A DNA stretch of 64,000 bases from Methanocella_A sp964548585 (GTDB lineage Archaea > Halobacteriota > Methanocellia > Methanocellales > Methanocellaceae), in NCBI GenBank assembly GCA_964548585.1, contig CAZJRS010000004.1, forward strand, positions 9,559 through 73,558, given 5' to 3'. Shown here one piece after another: positions 23,302 to 32,045 of this stretch. The first letter of the stretch is position 1, and each line of letters begins with the position of its first letter. The position numbers and the translations under genes are program-made. The notes beneath the pieces were generated by a model. It worked only from the letters and a program-made list of their open reading frames with translations, was not told the origin of the DNA and did not search any database.

Positions 23302-25673
23302 AAATCGCCGTAGTAGGGCCTAGCCCTGTTCCTTTCGGCATCGGGGGCATGGAAAAATTGATCCATGATATCGTGGAGCACATCAACTCTTCGACGTCAC
23401 ATCAGGCAGAGCTGATCAAGCTCCCGTCTCGTGAAGGGGGCTTCTGGGATCTCATTGACTCTTACCGTAAGTTTTACGGCCTGGACCTGTCGCACTTTGA
23501 TCTGGTGATATCGACCAAATACCCAGCCTGGATGGTCCGGCACGATAACCATGTCCTCTACATGGTACACAAGCTTCGGGGTCTGTATGACACTTATCAC
23601 CTGATGAACCTTCCAGAGTCAGTCGATTCAAAAAACAAGCACACACTGAGGTTGCTGGGCTTTATCGAAGCCACCTTGGATAGCCCGGATATCGACCGAC
23701 TATGGGCTGAGCTCGATGAATACCGATCGCACAGCGCTGAGGTACCGGCGGCAGATCTGGCGTTCCCCGGCCCACTGATCAAGAAGATCGTGCACTATAT
23801 GGATAGTTATGCGCTGGATTCGGGGAGAATTCAACGCTACAGCACCATGTCTAGGACCGTTTCTCAAAGGAAAGATTATTTCCCGAAAGGCGTTCAGGTA
23901 TCGATAGCTTACCCTCCTCCCGCCAACGATCTGACCGGCGAGATCGAGTTCGGGGATTACTTTTTCACTGTCTCGAGGCTAGATAATGCCAAGCGCGTTA
24001 AGCTGATCATAGAAGCGATGAAGACGTTTAAGGGTAAAAATAAGTTGATCATCGCAGGTACAGGGCCTGATGAAGACCTTTTAAAAGAACAGGCCTCCGG
24101 TGACGATCGTATCGTCTTTACCGGTTATTGTTCTGACGAAGCAGTAGCACACTACTATAATGGCTGTATGGCGGTTGTCTATGTGCCATTCGAAGAAGAT
24201 TATGGCTACGTAACCGTCGAGGCATTATTACGAGGAAAACCTGTTATAACCTGCAACGATTCCGGAGGCACAACTGAATTTATCGTCTCGGGGGAGAACG
24301 GGCTTGTCGTACCTCCAGACCCTGCGGCCATCGGAGAGGCTTTGGAATGCCTTGCGAAAAATCGGGAAGCGGCTTTTGCAATGGGTGCTAAAGGTCAGGA
24401 ACAGGTACAAGATATAACTTGGGATCGCTTTCTAAATACTCTCCTTCCGGAAAGGGGTGTAATCAAAACTCCCCGCGGACCCCAAAAAAGTAAAAAGATC
24501 CTGGTCACATCTACATTCCCCGTATACCCTCCGAGAGGCGGTGGGCAGACCCGGATCTTCAACCTGTATAAACAGGTAGCCCGACAGTACGATGTCACGA
24601 TACTGTCTTTTACGAATCCAGATCAACCCCCCTTCAAGGCAGTGATCGCTCCCGGGCTCCGGGAGATCAGGTTTCCCAAAAGCATCAGGCACCAGGAAGA
24701 AGAGCGGAAACTCGAAAAGGATCTGGGAGTACCAATCACCGATGTAGCCATGCCCTTGATATCACGGCACACACCCGAATACGGAGAAACTTTGCGAAAG
24801 CTGGCTATCGATACCGATGTAGTTATTATTTCTCATCCGTACCTTTACGATGAAGTCGCCAGGGTCGAGAAAGCTCCAACCATTATCTATGAAGCCCATA
24901 ACGTGGAATACGACCTCAAGTCAAAGGTCCTCCCCGCATCGGCCAAAAAGCTACTGGACGAAGTGTACCGAGTCGAGAAAGCCTGTTGCGAGCGCAGTAA
25001 CTTAATTATGACCTGCCTGCCAGAAGATTCAAAACGCCTGAGCGAACTATACACCGTAGATCCGGCCAAGTTCATCGAAGTGCCAAACGGGGTTGACGTA
25101 GGCTGCGTACAATTCGTTTCGGCGGAAGAACGACAGATCAACAAACGCTCCCTGGGCCTTGAGGGCGAGTTTCTGGCTTTGTTCATGGGCAGCTGGCATC
25201 CCCCGAATCTCGAGGCTTGCGAGGAGATCTTCAAGATGGCTAACGATCTGCCTGACATTAAATTTTTATTGCTCGGCAGCCAGTGCACAGCGTTTAAAGA
25301 TCGGCAGCTACCCTCGAACGTCGGATTACTCGGGGTCGTCGATGATCTCCAGAAAAATTTCATCTTTGGCCTTGTGGATGTTGCCTTGAACCCAATGCGC
25401 TCCGGGTCAGGTACTAACCTGAAAATGTTCGACTATATCGCTGCAGGAATACCTGTAATAACCACCTGGTTTGGCGCAAGAGGCCTGGGCCTTGAAGGTG
25501 ACAGTCTACATATCCACGATGACCTGGAGGAGATGGAGAACGAACTGGTCGTATTATCCAGAAATACAAGTGATCACTCGGCGGAGTTGAATGCTTATAA
25601 CTCCATCCGGTCCAGATTTGACTGGAGTGTTATTGCAAGCGAGTTTCTAAAAAAAATGCGAGAGATCTTATGA
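23298..25673 (+). CDS. Fused double glycosyltransferase (two GT-B domains)
   Basis: The 791-residue product contains two complete GT-B glycosyltransferases. The first half (1 to about 390) has FGIGGMEKLIHDIV and EDYGYVTVEALLRGKPVITC. The second half starts near residue 397 with KKILVTSTFPVYPPRGGGQ and contains VPNGVDVGCV and RSGSGTNLKMFDYIAAGIPV. The two halves belong to different subgroups, so this is a fusion rather than an internal duplication. Fusion implies two consecutive sugar additions on the same acceptor. A strong hairpin follows the stop. Confidence 0.85.
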   Translation: MKIAVVGPSPVPFGIGGMEKLIHDIVEHINSSTSHQAELIKLPSREGGFWDLIDSYRKFYGLDLSHFDLVISTKYPAWMVRHDNHVLYMVHKLRGLYDTYHLMNLPESVDSKNKHTLRLLGFIEATLDSPDIDRLWAELDEYRSHSAEVPAADLAFPGPLIKKIVHYMDSYALDSGRIQRYSTMSRTVSQRKDYFPKGVQVSIAYPPPANDLTGEIEFGDYFFTVSRLDNAKRVKLIIEAMKTFKGKNKLIIAGTGPDEDLLKEQASGDDRIVFTGYCSDEAVAHYYNGCMAVVYVPFEEDYGYVTVEALLRGKPVITCNDSGGTTEFIVSGENGLVVPPDPAAIGEALECLAKNREAAFAMGAKGQEQVQDITWDRFLNTLLPERGVIKTPRGPQKSKKILVTSTFPVYPPRGGGQTRIFNLYKQVARQYDVTILSFTNPDQPPFKAVIAPGLREIRFPKSIRHQEEERKLEKDLGVPITDVAMPLISRHTPEYGETLRKLAIDTDVVIISHPYLYDEVARVEKAPTIIYEAHNVEYDLKSKVLPASAKKLLDEVYRVEKACCERSNLIMTCLPEDSKRLSELYTVDPAKFIEVPNGVDVGCVQFVSAEERQINKRSLGLEGEFLALFMGSWHPPNLEACEEIFKMANDLPDIKFLLLGSQCTAFKDRQLPSNVGLLGVVDDLQKNFIFGLVDVALNPMRSGSGTNLKMFDYIAAGIPVITTWFGARGLGLEGDSLHIHDDLEEMENELVVLSRNTSDHSAELNAYNSIRSRFDWSVIASEFLKKMREIL

Positions 25674-25693
25674 GCCAGATTACGAATCTGGCT
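25673..25693 (+). terminator. Hairpin after the fused glycosyltransferase gene
   Basis: AGCCAGATT-acg-AATCTGGCT is a perfect 9-bp stem starting on the last base of the stop codon. There is no long T-run directly after, so it may stabilise the transcript end or attenuate read-through rather than terminate alone. Confidence 0.5.
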
Positions 25694-25754
25694 ATCGCGA
25701 ATTATTTAATAAAAGATATCACTATCAGTATACTATCAAGGTGAAGGCATAACT

Positions 25755-26609
25755 ATGGCATATGAATATATACCGACAATCCGATCCGATGATTTTGAAT
25801 CCTGCGTAAAAAGCATCGAGCATCCGACTGTCATCGGGAGTATAAATAATGGTACTTATAGCACCATCGCAGAAATCATCAATACTTTTCAGGAAGGCGG
25901 ATATCTGGTAAAACAGGTGGCTGTACAACCTGAAGCCTACTTAAAATATCTGTCTGATGCAGGGTATCGATCACTGTATCCCGAATACTACCGGGATAAC
26001 TTCTGTGAAAAAACCTTGGAACACTTTTTGGCTGCGCTAAGCCTGAACCTTACCGAAGATGATGTATTCATCGATGTGGCCAGTGAACATTCCCCGATCC
26101 CCGAGATCTATAAAAGGTTGTATAAAGTAACGAGTTATCGCCAGGATATCATGTATCCCGCAGGCATTAATGGTGATACGATCGGTGGCGATGCCTGTAA
26201 TATGCCTATACCGGATAACTTTGCCGATAAGTTGGCGCTGACCTGCTCGTTGGAGCATTTTGAGCGGGACGCTGACTCAGGGTTAATCCAGGAGTTTAAC
26301 CGAATATTGAAACCCGGTGGCATCGCTTATATCGTGCCCTTCTATCTTTACAATAAACCAGCCGTACAGACTGACCCGCTCATTAGTGTGCCTAATAATG
26401 TCGTCTTCGACCGAGATGCAACTGTGTATTGCAGCAAAGGGTGGGGCAACAGACACGGGCGTTTCTATAGCCTTAAATCGTTCCAGGAACGGATAGTACC
26501 ATATCTGGGAGATCTCCAGCCTGAGGTCCAGTACATCCTCAATACTCAGGAAATCGATCAGTCCTGCTACTGTCGGTTTGCGCTTAAACTGACCAAACCT
26601 CGCCAGTGA
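25755..26609 (+). CDS. Class I SAM-dependent methyltransferase-like protein
   Basis: The 284-residue product shows the C-terminal half of a Methyltransf_11-like fold: DACNMPIPDNFADKLALTCSLEHFERD and FNRILKPGGIAYIVPFY. Motif I is unusual (FIDVASEHSPIPEIY) and lacks the glycine pattern, so SAM binding may be altered. The N-terminal 90 residues are not recognised. The gene and those after it are visibly more AT-rich than the earlier glycosyltransferases. It likely modifies a sugar of the glycan, but the target is unknown. Confidence 0.65.
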   Translation: MAYEYIPTIRSDDFESCVKSIEHPTVIGSINNGTYSTIAEIINTFQEGGYLVKQVAVQPEAYLKYLSDAGYRSLYPEYYRDNFCEKTLEHFLAALSLNLTEDDVFIDVASEHSPIPEIYKRLYKVTSYRQDIMYPAGINGDTIGGDACNMPIPDNFADKLALTCSLEHFERDADSGLIQEFNRILKPGGIAYIVPFYLYNKPAVQTDPLISVPNNVVFDRDATVYCSKGWGNRHGRFYSLKSFQERIVPYLGDLQPEVQYILNTQEIDQSCYCRFALKLTKPRQ

Positions 26610-26668
26610 GCACACATTAGCTCTATTAGGTGTCTGGACATCAATCTGATATCAGGGAAGGTGTTTGA

Positions 26669-28026
26669 TTGAATTACCCCATAAAAAAACTTTGCTGCCC
26701 AAAATGCCATAATAAGCTTACGTATGACAAAGAGAAAGAAACTCTTTTCTGCGCTAGCGATTGTATTACCTACCCGATAATAGATGGCGTTCCCTTAATG
26801 TATATAGAAAACAAAAAGTACCTGTCTCAGATGGGCTGCGGCACTTTGCTCAACCCCCTTTCTTCCTTCAGTTTGTCCAAGCAATCCAAGGAGATACTAC
26901 TCAGGCTGGGTATACAGAAACCCGGCAAGTCCGACGTCGATCTTATTAACCGATTGCTCATCGAGGCGGATCTAATCCGGAAAGAAGGCTCTGCCCCTGA
27001 AATCGGATGTTTCGAGGACCGTTTTGGCATTTCGAGGACAAAACCACTTCCTCAAAGAAAAGGTTGGCCTATGGTAAAGAAGGGTGACGTCAGTGTCCAA
27101 CTTTCCTTTATCAGTCATAATTTTCCTCGCGAGATACCAGAAGGCTGCGAGTCTTCGTTTAACGTTCGCATTAAGAATAAGGGAGATATGCCATTGGATA
27201 ATACGAAGGTCGTCATGGCGTATCAGGTATTTAAAAATGGTGACTACGTCCGGGATGGTCCAAGGACGTCATTGCCCATAAGTTTACTTCCCGGCCGGGA
27301 GCTAAGCTTGCCTCTTGTATTTGAGACCACTAATCTCTCTCCGGGGGAATATCGATTTGAGGTAGGGGCGCTAATCGAGCATGTGAAATGGTTTCCCGAC
27401 CGAGTGGGGATTGATCTTATCATCATGAAAAGATCTACCCCCATCGATATAACTACTAATCTGTCACCTTCCTCTGATTACTCCGACCAGCATATATATA
27501 GTAATATATGGCTCGAAAAGATGCTTAAAGTCCATTCGATCATGCCCCGGGATTGCCTGGAAATCGGCTGCGGTTGCTCTCCTCAAAACCCGGCCTTTCT
27601 CAGCAGCGCAGAATCACTAATCTGTATGGATATTTCCCATTTGCTGGCACGGCTTGGCTATTATATACATAAAAATCACTATGGGACAAAGTGCCGTTTT
27701 ATTTCTGGGGACGCCCTCAGCATGCCCTTGACGATAATAGCTTTAACCTGGTAACCATGTATGCCACGCTCCACCACTTCTCAGATCCACACCGCTTGAT
27801 AAGCGAACTGATCAGGATCACGGATAACGGGGGTGCTATCGTAATTATGTGCGAGCCGTGGGGTAGTGACCTGTCCTATGCAGTCAAAGATCTGGAAGCA
27901 GGTATCGACGAAAAAACGTACTCACTTGAAGAGTACGATTACATGTTTAACCGTGAAGGCTGCGTTGTTCGAGAGATCCATCTGGATGGTGGTTCGCTAA
28001 ACCTGATCGTGACAATATGTAAATAA
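26669..28026 (+). pseudogene. Zinc-ribbon / Ig-like / methyltransferase protein interrupted by one frameshift
   Basis: The start is TTG 26669 with gggaagg upstream. The first frame gives a four-cysteine Trm112-like ribbon (CCPKC ... CASDC, residues 9-32). A beta-rich middle (about 135-255, SFNVRIKNKGDMPLDNTKVV) resembles the Wzt C-terminal or CARDB-type folds. Methyltransferase motif I (CLEIGCGCSPQNP) begins near residue 297. The frame breaks after GDALSMP near 27727 and ends at 27754. The next frame continues exactly with DDNSFNLVTMYATLHHFSDP to 28026. Adding one base at about 27725-27730 restores GDALSMPFDDNSFNLV, a normal motif. It is either a recent mutation or a sequencing error. Confidence 0.8.
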
Positions 28027-28029
28027 AGG

Positions 28030-28042
28030 AGACCTTCGGTCT
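28030..28042 (+). terminator. Small hairpin after the broken methyltransferase gene
   Basis: AGACC-ttc-GGTCT starts 4 bases after the stop. It has the same TTC-loop design as the GGCCTTCGGCC repeats but is not followed by T-rich sequence. Confidence 0.35.
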
Positions 28043-28179
28043 GAGATTATCGTTCAGTGTGAAAATGTAAACATATCGAGTGATGATACTAAGCTTATCA
28101 TTATCTCTCCTTTAACTACCGAAAGATAGTTAATATAAAATGATAAGAACAATACTTCAATGCCTTTCGAGATCACTTC

Positions 28180-30114
28180 ATGAAGAGATTGTCACGCTTT
28201 TTAAACAGTAATCCAGAAATCTACTTACTCATTCCTGTCATCCTTCTAGTTAGCTTGTTTCTGACCCCACTATTAGGGAGTGGATATACGAATGATGACT
28301 CATTTTCATCATTGCTAAAGGGGACTTTACAGGAAAATGAAATCGGGCTAATCGATTATATCCTAAATCAGATCATGTACTGGATGACCAGTAGCGGACG
28401 CATTTTTCTGTTGACCAGTTACGTTGATCTCGTTCAATATATCTTTGATAACTTGCTTATATATAAAATTTCTATTTTATTATTTATTATACTTGATCTC
28501 TTAGCGTTCGCTTATTTTGTCACTCAGTTAACCGGATCAAAGAACCTTGGCATTATGGCCATACTTTTAACGCCGGCAATTTTTCAGTTTAGACTATACC
28601 ATGACCCTATAATGGGCTATTCGATGATACTCGAATTCATATTCATGCTGACCATTCTCTCATTGATCTTTCTCAAGAAATTCCTTGTCAGCGGTAAGAG
28701 AGTAGATCTCGGCTTAAGTTTTGTTACATATCTAATATGTTTACTAAATTATGAGATATCTTATGTCTTTTTCCTGCTGCATTTCATTATATTGTATTTT
28801 AACCGTGGGAGCCGCACAATACGAAGCACTGTAATAGTTGCTTCCCTATTCCTCACTGCACCAGTGGTGCTTTCCGGGCTCAACTTTCTAATACGCATCT
28901 ATTACCGAGTGCCTCTTTCAGGTAATTCATCTGCCTATTCTTTGAACCTCAACCCTGGAGTGTTTACGATCACGCTTCTCAAGCAGTGTGTTGCAGCACT
29001 CCCACTGAGCTATTACTTCCTGGACCCGAATAATGTATTTCAAGGCGCTGCCAACCATATCATCAGCGGATTTTCCGCTGAGCTGTTCTTAATCGGTACT
29101 GGAATCCTCGTGCTCTTCATACTATTGGGGATTAAGGTTTCTAGGGACATTAAATGCACAAAAGCAGATCCACGCATCAGTGAGATCGGTTTGCTAGGTT
29201 TTGCTATGCTGGTTTTACCTGGGGTGATGATATCCCTTTCTCCGAAGTACCAGTCAGAGATATTGTGGGGATGGGGGTATTTACCGGTCTACATTTCCTA
29301 CTTCGGTTTAATCCTGATTTTAGTTGCTACTGCTATATTAGCCTGCAAAAGGGCTGGAAAAGTTTCCGGTAACTTGGCGGTTATCCTGCTCATCGCAATA
29401 ATGCTAATTGCGGCTGTTAGCGTCCTGAACTACTGGAACAATTCCAATATTGTAGAAAGATCGAATCTGATGTGGCTCTACCCCCGAAATATTGCTGAAA
29501 ACGCTATGGGCAACGGGGTTATGAGTACAATCACCGATGGTTCGATTCTTCTTGTCAACAGTAACTACCCGTGGGATCAAAAGGAATTCTATTTACTTAA
29601 TTCCGGTAAAAAGTTCTTGTATGTCGGTACAAAGGGCCCGTTGAGGTACGTGGGTGGTGAAGGATATCAACCGGATAAGCTTCCTGCCGATGCCCTGATA
29701 TCTAAAAATGGGGATACCTGGAACTATGGGATGAATGCTAGCGATAGCGTATATTATTTCAATTACTATTCTTATTCTATAAGTAACGGATATGCATTCC
29801 TCTCAAAGGTTAATAACCTTTCAGTTTCCAATAATACTATCACTGCGGTAAGCTCTACTGCGGTGTATCTGTTTATCCGTACACCATACGATCTCCATAG
29901 GGACGACCCCCATCAGAACCCCTGGACGATTAACGTTAATGGGTTCACCTATGGAAATGTAAGTAGGTCTACCGATCAATATTTCACAGTTGACAAAGAT
30001 CAGTTGACCTTGTTAGCCTCAGGAGAAAACTGGAAGTTGTATAAATTATCGATCGACGGAAAAGAAATAGCTGTAAATTCCCTTTCTGTCGCTATTTCAC
30101 CTGCTTCTCCCTAA
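28180..30114 (+). CDS. Polytopic membrane protein, possible GT-C-type glycosyltransferase
   Basis: The 644-residue product has about a dozen hydrophobic segments between residues 15 and 415 (for example LLIPVILLVSLFLTPLL) and a C-terminal extracytoplasmic domain of about 220 residues rich in Asn, Ser and Tyr. An acidic pair in the first loop (GYTNDDSFSS) resembles the catalytic loop of GT-C enzymes, which use lipid-phosphate sugars outside the cell. The assignment is tentative. The gene is distinctly AT-richer than its neighbours, which suggests separate acquisition. Its last 23 bases overlap the end of the convergent rfbH gene. Confidence 0.6.
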   Translation: MKRLSRFLNSNPEIYLLIPVILLVSLFLTPLLGSGYTNDDSFSSLLKGTLQENEIGLIDYILNQIMYWMTSSGRIFLLTSYVDLVQYIFDNLLIYKISILLFIILDLLAFAYFVTQLTGSKNLGIMAILLTPAIFQFRLYHDPIMGYSMILEFIFMLTILSLIFLKKFLVSGKRVDLGLSFVTYLICLLNYEISYVFFLLHFIILYFNRGSRTIRSTVIVASLFLTAPVVLSGLNFLIRIYYRVPLSGNSSAYSLNLNPGVFTITLLKQCVAALPLSYYFLDPNNVFQGAANHIISGFSAELFLIGTGILVLFILLGIKVSRDIKCTKADPRISEIGLLGFAMLVLPGVMISLSPKYQSEILWGWGYLPVYISYFGLILILVATAILACKRAGKVSGNLAVILLIAIMLIAAVSVLNYWNNSNIVERSNLMWLYPRNIAENAMGNGVMSTITDGSILLVNSNYPWDQKEFYLLNSGKKFLYVGTKGPLRYVGGEGYQPDKLPADALISKNGDTWNYGMNASDSVYYFNYYSYSISNGYAFLSKVNNLSVSNNTITAVSSTAVYLFIRTPYDLHRDDPHQNPWTINVNGFTYGNVSRSTDQYFTVDKDQLTLLASGENWKLYKLSIDGKEIAVNSLSVAISPASP

Positions 30115-31429
30115 GCGGGTTAATTGACATCATAAACTCCTCAAACTTTGAAATGACCTGTTCGATCATAGATCTGGTGAGTCCAGGATAAACGCCTATC
30201 CAGAACAGGTTGTTCATGACAAGATCTGTATTGGTCAGATCACCGACCTGTCGGTACTGTATATCTGCAAATGCCGGCTGTTTCAATAAGTTTCCGCCGA
30301 ACAGCATTCTTGTCGCGATCTTATTATCCTCTAAGAATGTTACTATGTCTGCTCTGGTGAATGGGGCGGTTTCCTTTACGATGATGGGGAAGCCGAACCA
30401 GCTCGGGTCTGACCTTGGAGTTGCGTGGGGCATTAAAAAATACTCTTCGTATTTTTTAAGTCCTTCGTAGATCTTGCAGAAATTTTCTTTTCTTGCCTCG
30501 ATGAACCGCGGCAGTTTTTTTAGCTGTGCGACGCCTATTGCTGCCTGCATGTCCGTCACTTTCAGGTTATATCCTATGTGTGAGTAGGTGTACTTGTGAT
30601 CGTACCCATAGGGCAGTCCGCCCAGTTGCCAGTCAAACCGTTTTTTGCAACTGTTATCCTGGCCCGGGTCGCACCAGCAATCCCTGCCCCAGTCTCTGAA
30701 TGAGAGGATGATCTTTTTTAGAGTAAAATCATCTGTGAGCAGGGCTCCACCTTCACCCATTGTCATGTGATGTGCAGGGTAGAAGCTGAAAGTCGAAATG
30801 TGGCCAAAAGTGCCTGTATATTTTCCTTTATACTTTGATCCGAGGGCGTCACAGTTATCCTCGACGAACCAGAGTCCATGATCTTCGACAACATCCATTA
30901 TTGTCTTGATATCAGCCGGATTACCGAGCGTGTGGGGCACGATGATAGCTTTTGTTTTCTTTGATACCGCTTCAGGAAGTTTGGCTGTCTGGATGTTATA
31001 TGTACCCGTCTCGACATCAATAAACACCGGCTTTAGGTTATTTTGGATGATGGGGCTTAACGTTGTTGGGAAGCCACATGCTGTTGTAATTACTTCGTCG
31101 CCGGGTTGAAGTCTTTTTACGCCCAGCTTATAGGACGTTAATGCTGATACGGCTAACAGGTTAGCAGATGAGCCTGAATTGGTCAGCAGGCAATGCTTCA
31201 TGCCCATGAACGCAGCAAACTCTTCCTCGAACTGTTTTGCGAATCTGCCTGCAGTCAGCCAGAAGTCCAGAGACGAGTCGATCAGAGCACACATCTCATC
31301 CTGGTCGTAGACTCTTCCGGCATAGCTGATCGGGGTCTTGCCTGGCTCGAAGTGTTCATTTGCTTTTCGAGTCTGATAAAGCTCACGAACCTTCTCGAGG
31401 ATCTCTTCCCTAATCATCTTTTCATCCAT
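30092..31429 (-). CDS. rfbH: RfbH: CDP-4-keto-6-deoxyglucose 3-dehydrase (E1)
   Basis: The 445-residue product is a B6 enzyme of the DegT/aminotransferase fold adapted to 3-deoxygenation. The cofactor lysine is replaced by His 220 in SFYPAHHMTMGEGG, the hallmark of the PMP-dependent E1 dehydrase. Cysteines 193, 251, 253 and 261 reproduce the C-x57-C-x1-C-x7-C pattern that holds its [2Fe-2S] cluster. It removes the 3-hydroxyl of CDP-4-keto-6-deoxyglucose and needs a separate reductase (E3), which is not in this window. It belongs with rfbF, rfbG and the TPP enzyme upstream. Its start is 182 bases after the gtrA stop, and ctataaataa near 31512 may give it its own promoter. Confidence 0.93.
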   Translation of the reverse strand: MDEKMIREEILEKVRELYQTRKANEHFEPGKTPISYAGRVYDQDEMCALIDSSLDFWLTAGRFAKQFEEEFAAFMGMKHCLLTNSGSSANLLAVSALTSYKLGVKRLQPGDEVITTACGFPTTLSPIIQNNLKPVFIDVETGTYNIQTAKLPEAVSKKTKAIIVPHTLGNPADIKTIMDVVEDHGLWFVEDNCDALGSKYKGKYTGTFGHISTFSFYPAHHMTMGEGGALLTDDFTLKKIILSFRDWGRDCWCDPGQDNSCKKRFDWQLGGLPYGYDHKYTYSHIGYNLKVTDMQAAIGVAQLKKLPRFIEARKENFCKIYEGLKKYEEYFLMPHATPRSDPSWFGFPIIVKETAPFTRADIVTFLEDNKIATRMLFGGNLLKQPAFADIQYRQVGDLTNTDLVMNNLFWIGVYPGLTRSMIEQVISKFEEFMMSINPLREKQVK

Positions 31430-31611
31430 AAGTACACCTCAAAGTACCGGGCCAGGCTCTTTTTCCGCAATCTGGCAAAGCAGCTATCTAGCCATTTCTT
31501 ACCTATTATTTATAGCTTACCCGGAATCGTTCGAGCCTAAAAATTTTATCCAGGCAATGCCCTATAGTTCCCGGTTGCTAACTATCCTGATATTTTTTAA
31601 TTCTACGAAAG

Positions 31612-32043
31612 TCAGTCTGATAGAGTTTTTTTTTCTAGAGCCCTGAAGCTCCAGTACTTGTGCCCAAAATAGCTGATAATCGTCACTGTGGGTAGCACAA
31701 TTAATTGACCAAGGCGGGGATCGACTTTCAGGTAGTCCACAAGTATGCTAAGTATCGCGATGTTTACCATTAAGACTACCAGGTAAACCAGGTTGAACTT
31801 TATCAACTCACGTAGGTGGTTTTTCTGTGTCCTGAACGTCCAATATTTATTCCATAAGAAGCTGTTTGTCACTCCTATTATATGGGCTATGATCAATGCG
31901 ATAATGTAGTAGAAGAAATATGAGAGGATAAAAAAGGCTCCGTAGCCTACGATTGTATTCATGATGCCCACAAGTATGAACTTCAGAGGCTTCATTAGAT
32001 CCTGTTTCTCTATCCTGTTAGTAATAGATCTTTTTTTTGCCAA
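31612..32043 (-). CDS. GtrA-family membrane protein
   Basis: The 143-residue product has four membrane segments and the GtrA signatures FILVGIMNTIVGYGAFF at the N-terminus and NSFLWNKYWTFR in the middle. A second YWSFR lies near the C-terminus. GtrA proteins are thought to flip polyprenyl-phosphate-linked sugars across the membrane. They work with a GtrB-type transferase such as the one encoded at 34786-35718. The gene starts 2 bases after the TPP-enzyme stop, so it belongs to the same operon. Confidence 0.88.
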   Translation of the reverse strand: MAKKRSITNRIEKQDLMKPLKFILVGIMNTIVGYGAFFILSYFFYYIIALIIAHIIGVTNSFLWNKYWTFRTQKNHLRELIKFNLVYLVVLMVNIAILSILVDYLKVDPRLGQLIVLPTVTIISYFGHKYWSFRALEKKTLSD

Positions 32044-32045
32044 TT

